DNA of 64,000 bases from Wyeomyia smithii. Its lineage: Eukaryota > Arthropoda > Insecta > Diptera > Culicidae. The stretch spans positions 19,797,530-19,861,529 of the forward strand of contig NC_073696.1 of NCBI RefSeq assembly GCF_029784165.1, read 5' to 3'. Positions 42,499 through 52,640 of the stretch are shown in pieces. The translations under genes and the position numbers were made by a program. Position 1 is the first letter of the stretch; each line of letters starts with the position of its first letter. The notes under the pieces are model-generated. The model made no database searches. It worked only from the letters and a program-made list of their open reading frames with translations, and was not told the origin of the DNA.

Positions 42499-44412
42499 CA
42501 CTCCGTCAATGTGGATGATTTGAATTCGTTGATACAACGTTTTTGGGAGGTGGAAGAGGTGCATTCTGCTTCTAAGGTTTGCACTGAAGAGCAAGAATGT
42601 GAACTGCATTTCTAAGCCACACATCGGCGTGATGCAACGGGTAGATACGTAGTTCAACTGCCACTCCGCAACACGCTGGATAAACTTGGTGACTCAAGAC
42701 AAGTGGCCTTGAGAAGATTTTTTGCTTTGGAAAAAAGACTTGCTTAGCAACCAGAATTAAAGCAACAGTATACAGAATTCATGGCTGAATATGAGGACCT
42801 TGGTCACTGTAAAGAAATAGACGAAAATAAGGACATGCCGGGTATTGTGAAATGGTACCTACCTCACCATGCTGTTTTAAAACCGTCGAATACTACCACC
42901 AAATGTCGGGTAGTGTTTGATGCTTCAGCTAAGGTCTCTGGACGCTCCCTCAACGATGTTTTAAAAGTAGGTGCTATTAACCAGAGCGACCTGCAATCCA
43001 TAGTCCTTCGTTTCCGTGAGCCATGTTATGTTTTGTCTGCCGACATTACAAAGATGTATCGGCAAATTATCGTCGACGAGTGTCACACACCGTTACAACG
43101 TGTGTTCTGGAGAATTGATCCATCGTGTCGCCTTCGTGTGCTTGAGCTGACTACCGTCACTTATGGCACTGCATCCGCTCCGTTTTTGGCAACAAGAGCT
43201 CTGCTAAAGTTGGCAATCGACGAGAGAGCCAAATATCCTATGGCTGCTGACATCATCGAGAAGGATTGCTACGTAGACAACGCATTATTCGGTTTCAATG
43301 ATCTCAGCACGGCGTCCGCAGCACAAGAGCAGTTGGTCCAGCTGTTGTCCGCCGGTGGCTTTCACCTACATAAGTGGTCGTCGAATAGTCCCAAACTTTT
43401 GGAAAAGATCCCTCAATGTGACCGTGAGGAACTCGTCTGTATCGGCGCAGAAGAAGCAATCAAAACGTTGGGTTTGATGTGGAACCCGGCGTCGGATGAA
43501 TTAATATTTTCTTCGGCACCATCGGATGATAAAAAGACGCCTACAAAGAGACACCTCTTGTCGGTAATCGCACATATGTACGATCCGCTTGGCTTAGTGG
43601 CACCGGTCATCGTGATCGGAAAACTCTTGATGCACAGAATCTGGAAAGCAAAACTGAATTGGGATGAAAGTATCACCGGTGAGTTGAAAAATGAAGTAGA
43701 AACTTTCCTTAGGGCCATTGATGGTGTTAGCCAACTTCGTATTCCTCGTCAAATAGTGAATTCCGACGCCGCTGTGTTCGAGTTGCACGGCTTCGCTGAT
43801 GCTTCGATGTACGCATATGGAGCGTGTGTTTATATACGATCCCTTGTGCCTGAAAAAAAAATCGATGTTAAATTGTTATGCGCTAAATCTAAAATAGTGC
43901 CGAAGGATGTACTTACCATCCCTCGTAAAGAATTGCTTGCTGCCGGTTTGTTAGTCCGGTTGGTGGAGAAAATCCTCTCCGCACTAAACACTGCATTAAA
44001 CGAAATAATTTTATGGTCTGACAACCAAATCGTGCTTGCTTGGTTGCAGAAAAATCCCAGTCAACTAGATTTGTACGTTTCAAATCGTGTGCGTGAAATT
44101 AAAGAGAGCGGTGAACAATTTCGATGGAAGTATGTTAATACGAATGAAAATCCTGCAGACTTGGTGTCTCGTGGTCAATCCGCTGATAAGCTATTAAGTA
44201 ATGACCTTTGGTGGAACGGCCCGAGATTTTTACGAGACGAGATGTACGAAATAGATTCTCCAGAGAAGTTAGCTGATGAAGATATTCCCGAATTGAAATG
44301 TGTGTCCGCTGTACAAGCAGTGGTTAATATGGATGTTCTACCAATTTTCTTCAAATATGAATCGTTTAAAAAAATTGCAACGAGTGTTGGCGTACATATT
44401 GCGGTTTTATGA
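42499..44412 (+). pseudogene. BEL reverse transcriptase and RNase H, inactive
   Basis: Stops at 42613 and 42746 precede a 543-codon open run from 42781. It holds RT blocks (PHHAVLKPSNTTTKCRVVFD, YVLSADITKMYRQI, VTYGTASAPFLATRAL). The catalytic box reads CYVDNALFG, so the second Asp of YVDD is Asn. RNase H/Pao-type segments follow: LHGFADASMYAYGACVY, EIILWSDNQIVLAWL and NPADLVSRG. Without both Asp residues polymerisation should fail. The run ends by frameshift near 44390. Confidence 0.9.
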
Positions 44413-45847
44413 AAACTGCAGAGAAAAGGTTAAGATGAATCGTGTTATTCAGCGATATCCTACAGTGGAGGAATTGCGGTCGGCAATGACTACCATAGTT
44501 CGTGTGTTACAATTTCAAAGTCTAGCTGATGAAATTGAAAGAGTGAAGGCAGGTAAGCCTTGCAAGCATATTTGAAACTTATGTCCAATAATTAATAACG
44601 GGCTGTTGAGAGTGGGTGGTAGATTACGTCATTCGAGTTTGACTGATGAAGGTGAACACCAGTTAATTTTACCTGGTCATAATATGGTGGTTCAAAATTT
44701 TATAATGGCTATTCATCGTGAGAATCTCCATGTGGACCCATCTGCTCTTATGGCTATTGTGCGTAGACAGTTCTGGATTCTGAATCCACGATCCACTTTT
44801 CGCAAAGTGAGCAGAAATTGCGTCACGAGTTTCAAGTGCAAACCAATAACTGCCAATCAATTCATGGGTGACCTGCCTGCAAGTCGGTGTGATAGAGCTC
44901 CAGCGTTCCAAAAGGTGGGTGTTGATTTTGCCGGACCCATTTTTATAAAGCAAACAGGTCGTAAGACTGCTCCCGTCAAGGGCTACATATGTGTATTTGT
45001 GTGTCTGGTGACAAAGGGGATTCATCTCGAGGCCGTAGAGAACCTTTCAACCGAGGCGTTTATGAGTGCATTGGTTCGGTTTGTTTCTCGACGTGGACTT
45101 CCCGAAGATGTGTATTCTGACCATGGAACAAATTTTGTCGGAGCAAAACATGAGCTGCATGAATTATATGAACTTTTTAGGCAGCAACTGAGAAGAAAAT
45201 TTTTGAACTTTGTCATTCTCGTCAAATTCGTTGGAGAATGATTCCGCCGAATGCACCACACATGGGTGGGCTATGGGAAGCAGGCGTGAAAAGCACTAAG
45301 ACGATTTTGAGGAAGGTGTGTCAGTCAGCTTTATTAACAATGAGTGAGTTTTCGACTTTACTGTGCCAAAACGAAGCACTTTTGAACTAAAGACCCTTAT
45401 ATGCTTCATCTGACGACCCGGCAGATTTGGAACCTCTCACTCCGGGTCATTTTCTAATTGACCGACCATTGAATGCAATTCCTGAGCCAACATATGATGA
45501 AATCCCCAGCAACCGCCTCTCTCGTTGGCAATATGTACAACATCTTAGGGAGATGTTTTGGAAACGCTGGTCCCGTGAATATTTAGTGGAATTACAAGTC
45601 CGAGGCAAATGGACTCGTAAGCATGCCAACCTTCGAAAGGGAATGATTGTGCTCATTAAAAAAGACAATCTGCCTCCGCAACTCTGGAAGATGGGAAAGG
45701 TGGAAAACACCTTTCCGGGATTAGACAACATGGTGAGGACGGTGGAACTGCGAACCAAGGCTGGTTTACTGATGCGACCAATACATACACTTGCTCCACT
45801 GCCAATTTTGGATAATCTACAAGCTTCCGAGACTGAAATCGACGAGT
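44390..45847 (+). pseudogene. BEL integrase, broken
   Basis: After KLQRVLAYILRFYENCR and a stop at about 44573, the frame from 44606 reads MRVGGRLRHSSL, the H-rich zinc-binding region, VGVDFAGPIFIK (first Asp) and YSDHGTNFVGAKHEL (second Asp). A frameshift near 45235 precedes the catalytic Glu in MGGLWEAGVKS. A stop near 45388 precedes LEPLTPGHFLIDRPL and the C-terminal LRKGMIVLIKKDNLPP segment. All three catalytic residues remain, but in different frames. Confidence 0.88.
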
Positions 45848-45860
45848 CCCGGGGGGAGAA
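45848..45860 (+). promoter_or_regulatory. Polypurine tract
   Basis: A purine run GGGGGGAGAA abuts the 3' LTR, the expected primer for plus-strand synthesis. Confidence 0.75.
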
Positions 45861-46564
45861 TGTTCGAGCCAACCGGTTCAGCTCGATGTAATTTCGGTTT
45901 TGTTTACCCCTCGTCAACGCAAACGCAAATTTTGACAGCTCGATGTGTTTGACAGCCGCTTCCTGTTGGAGCATTTTCTCGAGTTTTCCAGATGGTGAAT
46001 ACGTTCCTTCATAGTTTTTTTTTTAGTTTTCCGTTTCGAATGTTCTAGAAATTAGTACAGTGTATGGCGGGTCAAAAATTAGAAAACACGTTTATATTGA
46101 ACAATTTTATATCAGCGTCTGTACGTCGCGTCAGTCGTATATACATTGAATTTTTCTATGGTTAGTAATGTGTTTTCTCTTTCACTCATACGCCCGTGAG
46201 ACAAGTATTTTGGCGCGCAACTCTGACAGTTAAATCAGCGCTGCCAATAGAACGGAACGGAAAGAAACGGAACGGTACACGCTTAAAGTAAGACGGAATG
46301 TTTATGCACGCTAAATATAACAGAAAAACTTAGGTAACAAATGTGTACCGACCTCAAAGGAAATAATACTACAAGTGCTATGAATAGGACAGTGGCAGTA
46401 GAGATAGATTCATTCGTGTTTAAATTTTGAAAGAGTGTAAATGGTTAAGTATAATATAAGTTTGAGTGAAATAATTGGAAGTTCTTCATCCGAAAATCCT
46501 GTGAAGTGATAGAACCATCCGGAATGTTCCCGTAGTGATTTAAGTACAGTCCATTGTCTCGACA
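45861..46564 (+). repeat. 3' LTR of BEL/Pao element
   Basis: 704 bp, TGTTCGAGCC to TCTCGACA, paired with 39492-40194. Confidence 0.95.
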
Positions 46565-46569
46565 GTCGC
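46565..46569 (+). repeat. 5-bp target duplication (right) of BEL element
   Basis: GTCGC, matching 39487-39491. The uninterrupted target would read AGTCGCCATC, a core phrase of repeat block 2. Confidence 0.85.
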
Positions 46570-47215
46570 CATCCTGTATTTTATATCGGTTCTGGAATGA
46601 CTATTTTGGGCTGTATTCCAGCAACCGGAAGTTGCCACTTCAAATTTCAAAATGGCGTCTAGGGACGATTTTTGGCCTATGTGCATCATCTTGATTGCAG
46701 AAGTGCCCATATTGGGTGATATTTGGTCTTTTTCGGAAACCGGAAGTCACCATCTTTGATTTCAAAATAGTATCTAGAGTTTATTCCAGGTCTCTGGGCA
46801 TTAACTCGATTCCAAAAGTACCGATCTTGGGTGGTATTCGGTCATTTCAAGCTGTTTTCTGTAAACTGGAAATTGTCAGTTTGAATTTTAAAATGCTGTC
46901 TGGAGCCGGTTTTCGGTGGCTGGGTATTATTTTGATTTCATAACAAACCATAATGAGCGGTATTTGATAATTTTCTGAAACCGGAAGTCGCCATCTTGGA
47001 TTCGGGTTGATTTCCGGCCTTTAGATATTACCTCGGTTTCAAAAATACCAATATTAGCCTGTTGAGTTCAAAATATGTCTCCACATTTTTCAACAGTTCA
47101 ATAGTTCACGTGATATAATTACAATTTTGCCGCACATTGATAGAGGCATAACTAATTTCTCAACTTGTTGTTAAAACTCTCTCTTTGTTGTTAAAACGAA
47201 GAAAATCCGTTGGAA
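46570..47215 (+). repeat. Repeat block 2, right half
   Basis: The block resumes with CATCCTGTATTTTATATCGG and shows GGAAACCGGAAGTCACCATC, GGGTGGTATTCGGTCATTTC and the same end as block 1 (TTTTTCAACAGTTCAATAGT..GGCATAACTAATTTC). Confidence 0.7.
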
Positions 47216-48597
47216 ACCAACATCAATAAAACACCCTTAAGACCTAATACACCCTGCAATTAAAATAAATGATGATAAATATTAACAATCACTAATTTGA
47301 AATACGAAAAACTAAACTCCCTCCCCTCCCCTTGCACACGCTAGTGGAATGAAGCGACACTAATATATTAGAAACATATCTTCAAAATTTTCAAGTTGAA
47401 CTATTAGACGGTTCAAAAATAATGACGGTTGTTGTAATTTCCCCTCCCTTTAACTACGCCACACAGTGCAACGTTCCATAGACAAAAATCAAAAAAGTTG
47501 ATTTCCTATTGAACCAATTTTATATGCTGATATGTTTTATACATGTTTGAGACGTACTGTAATGATATTATTAACCTCGTAAGTTCACCCATACGATTAT
47601 GAAATGCATCTACTGTGAAATGGTTTCAACTATTCAAAAGATACGTTATTTTTGAAAAATTCTCATAGTTTTCAAATTAATTTTTTAATATACTCTATAT
47701 CTTTTCAAGTAAAAATCAATATGGCAACGGTAGTGGCATGTAACTACTACATTTTACATGTTACTATTGAGACACAACGTAGCGCACTTGGAAGTAAAAG
47801 GCTTCTTGGTCATGCTTCTTTATGTTTGAAGAAAAAAGACACTTTCGATTTAAAATCGATCGCCAAAAAAGTACCCCAAAGTACCTCTCTGAATTTCACT
47901 TTTTCCCCTTATTTGGAATATCCTTCAAACTTTAGAAGTGATTCCCATTGCTCAAGTTTGCTCTTTCAACCGGAATTCGCGTTTTCGAATGATACCTCTG
48001 GAACCAAGAGTGAGCAGTTTATCGTACATATGTCCCTAATTTTTATGTATAACACGTAATTTATGTGTAAAACACATAAAAGATTCCTGGTTTAATGATG
48101 TCTAAATGTTTTGCAACAGTAAACCGTATATAAACATAATCAAAAGGGTGTTGAATAAAAATAATAATAAAAACTAATTGTGATGGCGTTTAGGTCACTT
48201 TTTCATCGCCTATAAATTATTTGAATATGTTTTTCAAGCCTTTTATCTCGTAATAGATAATATTCTTGGAAAATTATCATTTTATGCCTATGTACAAAAA
48301 ATGGCGTTTGAGACATTTTTGCGATTACGTATTTGACATTCATCAATTATGCAAATAGTAGCTCTCATCAGTACGAAACATTTTTCGTGACACACTAATT
48401 GAAAAAAAACTAGAATGGCTGTTTTGATTTTTGTCCCGCGTTCCCATACATTCAACGCACTGTGCGCCATTGAGATGCAGAAAATTCAATATCACGGGAA
48501 TATACCTCGTATTTGAGAACTCACGTGTACAGAATAACACAGTTATCTTGTTTGGTGTTTAGAAGTGTTTATGTTTGGCGTTTAGGAGTTTACAATG
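47216..48597. other. AT-rich DNA, no supported gene
   Basis: A 135-codon frame at 47652-48059 has no recognisable domain or coding context and is left uncalled. Confidence 0.3.
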
Positions 48598-49247
48598 AAC
48601 GCCGCCACGCCGTGCCGCCGCCGCCGACACTTTTACGCACGCCGCCGTAAATTTTCGTCTTGAATCCCGCTTAGCACTGAAAATTTCAGTTCTTGATCAA
48701 AAATTTTTTTTATATGTGTTTTGAAGGGTTTTATCTAAAAATTATGAGAGAAATTCACTTTTTTTGTGATGTTCAATGGGCTCTGTGAGTCAAATAATTG
48801 ATTGCTATGCTGAACCAAACCATTCAAAATATTCAAAAACAATCCCACAAGAATAAAAAGATATATATGAAAAAATGTAGTGATCGAACAGATTTAAAAA
48901 AGTGCAGAGGGTTAATTTATAGCTTTAAAAAATCATTTTTTCATGAATCACGTTTGGGCAACCTGAAAACTATTCTTTAGAAAGTCGAGATGTTCAACAA
49001 AAATGCTATAAATAACACTATCTTCAAATTTAGGGCTGAGCACCTTGACTTTTTCAACATCGATTTTTTTTTTGGACACCCTAGTGTACACACAATACGC
49101 AATATTTTAGAGGTGGTAATTAGTATCACGCCGGTACAAGCCGCCTCCGATAAATACCAACGGCGTCACGCCGGCGCGCCGATCCGCGCCGAGGTAAAAA
49201 TTTTCCACGCCGCCGCCGCCGATGATATGGTCGGCGCACAGGTCTAG
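48598..49247. mobile_element. Unclassified element with GCCGCC-rich ends
   Basis: Two GC-rich ends (AACGCCGCCACGCCGTGCCG; CACGCCGCCGCCGCCGATGA) bracket about 500 bp of AT-rich sequence with no coding frame. The ends are similar in the same rather than inverted orientation. The contrast with the AT-rich surroundings is very sharp. I recognise such GCCGCC-rich ends from insect repeats but cannot name the family. Confidence 0.4.
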
Positions 49248-49249
49248 TT

Positions 49250-50245
49250 TTGATTTACTGCAGTGTGAAAATTTTTATTAGACACTTTAACGATGCGGAA
49301 CTCGTAACACTCTCAACCCTACTGAATTTTTTCCCGTAACCATAAGCTTGCATGCAAACTCTATTGCGTACAAGTTATGCTGTGTGATACTCGGTGGAAG
49401 CTGTCAGCGACCGTTCATGTTTACTGTTGTTTGTTTCTGTACTCCGCCTGACGTGTTGCATGATTCTTGTATATATTGTGCACACATACAGACAAATGTA
49501 TTGACAACCTTATTGTATGCTCTGCAAAGTGAAGGATGGTAACAACCACGTAACGGGGAGCTTTAAAGTAGCATCAACTTGAATCACTGCACAGTAACTT
49601 TTGTGACAGTGTGTGTGATGTTACAATAATTGCAGAGTCGTACCAAGTTTCTCATAACAGCGGAAACACGTAAGCACGTAACGGGGAGCTTTACATGTTT
49701 GATATATAAGAAAGCGGAGTCGGCTCAATAGAGCTTTCTACGCAAGATCTCACCAATACAGGCTTAGTCTGTATCCTAATAAAATCGATTTGTTTTCAAC
49801 CAAAAAATCAGCTGATATTCAATTTCGAAAAATATTGCACTTATGAATCCTAGTTCATTAGTGTTACCTGTTTCAACAAACTTTGTTTTAGTGGAAAACC
49901 AGATGAAATAAAACTAATAATCGGCTTACAACTTGAATAAAAGCTCGGGGCAGGAGGAAATTTTTTGTTACTACCAGCGTGTTGATTATTTGCAACCAAA
50001 ATTAAACTTGTATTAGTGAAATCGACCACTAATACTAGCGCAGATAGGAAGGTCTATAGTATCAACTTGAATCACTGCACAGTAACTTTTGTGGCAGTGT
50101 GTGTGTGATGTTGTAATAATTGTAGAGTCGTGCCAAGTTTCTCATGACAGTGGACAAAGTGGCAGTGGCTGTAATACACGTGATGGGGAAATTTACAATT
50201 GAGGGAGGATCGGTTCACGACATGGGCTTGCGATCGCATCGAGAG
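49250..50245 (+). repeat. Direct repeats with LTR-like promoter and poly(A) signals
   Basis: ATCAACTTGAATCACTGCAC..CTCATAACAG (49573-49660) is repeated at about 95% identity at 50061-50150, each followed by a CACGTAACGGGGAGCTTTAC-type phrase. Between them lie TATATAAGAAAGCGG (about 49703) and AATAAA (49778-49783), like the promoter and R/U5 of an LTR. I read it as remnants of a small LTR element or of nested LTRs. Confidence 0.4.
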
Positions 50246-50385
50246 GGCTGAAACTGATAAAAGCGCCAGGCCTAGACGGGATATCCAATATAGCACTAAA
50301 AGCTGCAATCCAAGCATTTTCCGATATTCTCAGTGTGGTGCCACAGAAGTGTCTGAAGGAAGGTTATTTTCCGGACAAGTAAAAT
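50246..50385 (+). pseudogene. R1-clade non-LTR RT fragment
   Basis: From 50254 the frame reads LIKAPGLDGISNIALKAAIQ and AFSDILSVVPQKCLKEGYFPDK, then TAA. This is the conserved KAPGPDG..N.ALK block upstream of the RT palm in R1/Jockey-type elements, where FPDKW follows. Only 43 codons remain. Confidence 0.7.
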
Positions 50386-51424
50386 GACGATTTTTGTGTC
50401 CACGTGGAGTGTAGACAGCCACTAAGGTACATAAAACTACTAGGCATCCGAAGACTTTTTCAAAAAAAATCTAATCAAGTGTCTAGGGCCAAATTGCCCA
50501 CTTTCGGACGTGCTTTTAATGCTTAGTTTCTGACTAGATCAATTAAAATTAGATTAAGTGATTGAAATCACATTGGCTCCTTGAAGACATGTTTCGGCTT
50601 CAATAGGTTAAATGATAAAGAAAGTACTAAGGAATATTTGTTGATATATAGGATTAAATCATTTGATTGGAAAATTCTAACTACTCTTTACGGAGTATGC
50701 GTTAATAAACAGTAAACGAATTTGTGCCTGAGCGCACGAACTCAAGCTTGACGTAGGATCACCGATGGGGTAGTATAGCGGATTGTTCTGACTCTTAGTA
50801 TTATAAAATTCGTAATTTCAAATTAACTCTTCAATACTCAGGATGGCAAGCAAAATTTTCTACGAGGGCCGTACCATTTGCACTACTGGGCTGTTACGGC
50901 CAAAATCAGTTCGTCTATCTGTTTGATGTCTGCTTTTTTTCATTTGTTAATTACATGAAAGTTTTATATTGTTTTTTTTTTTTCATTAATAAGGCCGTTA
51001 CAAATTTTGTTTTCATTTTATGTCACCCCCCCCCCCCCTTCAGGAATCTTGAATATTGGAAGGGGAAGAAAAAAAGAGCTCAAACCGTTTTGTTCATTTC
51101 ATTGATTTTCCGACAGCATAAATGCTTAATTTAGCAACAAACAAGTCAGGTGACAGCGAGAGGGGCGTCGAAAGGCAAGCGAAATAAATAATAATCATAA
51201 TAAAGTGTTATTTTTTTGAACATTTATTTGAGTGCAAGTTACAAACGTCATAACTTGCACACAAACTTTGATCAAAGATATTTCTTTTTTTCGTCTCGGT
51301 GTTATTTATTTTTTGCCACCCCCTCTGCTAACTTTGATAACCTTGGACATAAAAAGAATTCGAAATTTGTATCAGCATAATAATTACATTAAATAACATA
51401 TATACAGGAATATGATTTGACACA
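50386..51424. other. Unassigned DNA with poly-C tract
   Basis: A run of 13 C occurs near 51027. No supported gene. Confidence 0.3.
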
Positions 51425-52454
51425 ATCGTTCGAGACCAGCTATGGCAGATTATGCACGATTACGGCTTTCCGGATAAACTGACACGGTTGGTCAAGTCGA
51501 CGATGGATCGGGTGATGTGCGTAGTTCGAGTTTCGGGGACACTCTCGAGTTCCTTTCGAATCTCGGAGAGGGTTACGGCAAGGTGATGGATTATCGTGCT
51601 TGCTATTCAACATCGCTTTGGAAGGTGTGATACGTAGGGCTGGTATCGACACGCGTGGCACGATTTTTGGAAGGTCTGTTCAGCTCTTTGGCTTCGCCGA
51701 TGACATTGATATTGTAGCACGAACCCTTGAGAAGATAACGGAGACGTACATCAGACTGAAGGCTGAAGCCGGACGAATTGGACTGGCCATAAACGCATCG
51801 AAGACCAATTACATGAGAGGAAGGGGCTCCAGAGAAGACAGTGTAAACCTCCCGCCACAAATTCATATTAGCGGTGATGAAATCGAGGTGGTAGACGAGT
51901 TCGTGTACCTGGGCTCACTGGTGACTGCTGACAACGACACCAGCAGAGAAATTCGTCGACGCCTTATGACAGGAAATCGTGCCTACTTTGGACTCCGGAG
52001 GACGCTCCGCTCGAATAAAATCCGCCGCCGCACGAAGTTAACCATCTATAAAACACTGATCAGACCGGTAGTCCTCTACGGCCACGAAACCTGGACTATG
52101 GTCGTGGAGGACCAACGCACCCTTGGGGTTTTCGAACGAAAGGTGTTGCGTACCATCTGTGGTGGAGTGCAGATGGAAGATGGATCATGGCGGAGGCGGA
52201 TGAACCACGAGTTGCATCAGCTGCTGGGAGAACCACTCATCGTTCAAACGGCGAAAATCGGGAGACTACGGTGGGCTGGGCATGTCGTTAGGATGTCGGA
52301 CGACAACCCGGTGAAAATGGTTCTTGATAACAACCCGACTGGAACAAGGCGACGGGGCGCGCAGCGAGCAAGGTGGCTCGATCAAGTGGAAGACGACCTG
52401 CGGGGCCTCCGCAGACGACATGGCTGGCGAGCTGCAGCCATGGACCGAATTTAA
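51425..52454 (+). pseudogene. RTE-like non-LTR RT, C-terminal half, truncated
   Basis: The first frame (51425-51545) reads RDQLWQIMHDYGFPDKLTRL and VVRVSGTLSSSF. A frameshift near 51548 then leads to RRGLRQGDGLSCLLFNIALE, the catalytic GFADDIDIV, VYLGSLVTADNDTSREIRRR, YGHETWTM and the C-terminal GRLRWAGHVVRMSDDNPVKM/RRRGAQRARWLDQVEDDLRG region. This is the usual C-terminal order for insect RTE-like elements, though the clade is not certain. Endonuclease and N-terminal RT are absent, typical 5' truncation. From the shift to the stop the frame is intact, so it is younger than the copy at 23240-24965. Confidence 0.82.
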
Positions 52455-52640
52455 TGGAGACGACTTCTTCGAACAGCAAGGGACACTTCGACCTGGAGCT
52501 GACTGGTAAGTATGGTAAGTACAGGTAAATGATAGGTTTATCCTATCCTATTTTCCAACAATTTAGCAAATATTTAAGAATGTTCCTAATTATTTTGTAA
52601 ACAGTTTCCGATTGTTCCACCGTATTTCCTTTAAGTGTCG
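52455..52640. other. Spacer, possible 3' end of the RTE-like fragment
   Basis: GGTAAGTATGGTAAGTACAG follows the stop and may be the element's short 3' repeat tail. Confidence 0.35.

Larger units (their letters stand above)
39492..46564 (+). mobile_element. BEL/Pao LTR retrotransposon, structurally complete but dead
   Basis: Order is 5' LTR, tRNA-Tyr primer site, gag with zinc knuckles, protease, RT, RNase H, integrase, polypurine tract and 3' LTR, the canonical BEL layout. GTCGC duplications flank it. Gag-pol is broken by at least six nonsense codons (41239, 42496, 42613, 42746, about 44573, about 45388) and about four frameshifts (near 41430, 42075, 44390, 45235). It sits in repeat block 2. 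Confidence 0.95.

Noticed and set aside
47652..48059. 135-codon open frame as a gene
   Set aside because: No domain, signal or coding context; composition follows the AT-rich surroundings.
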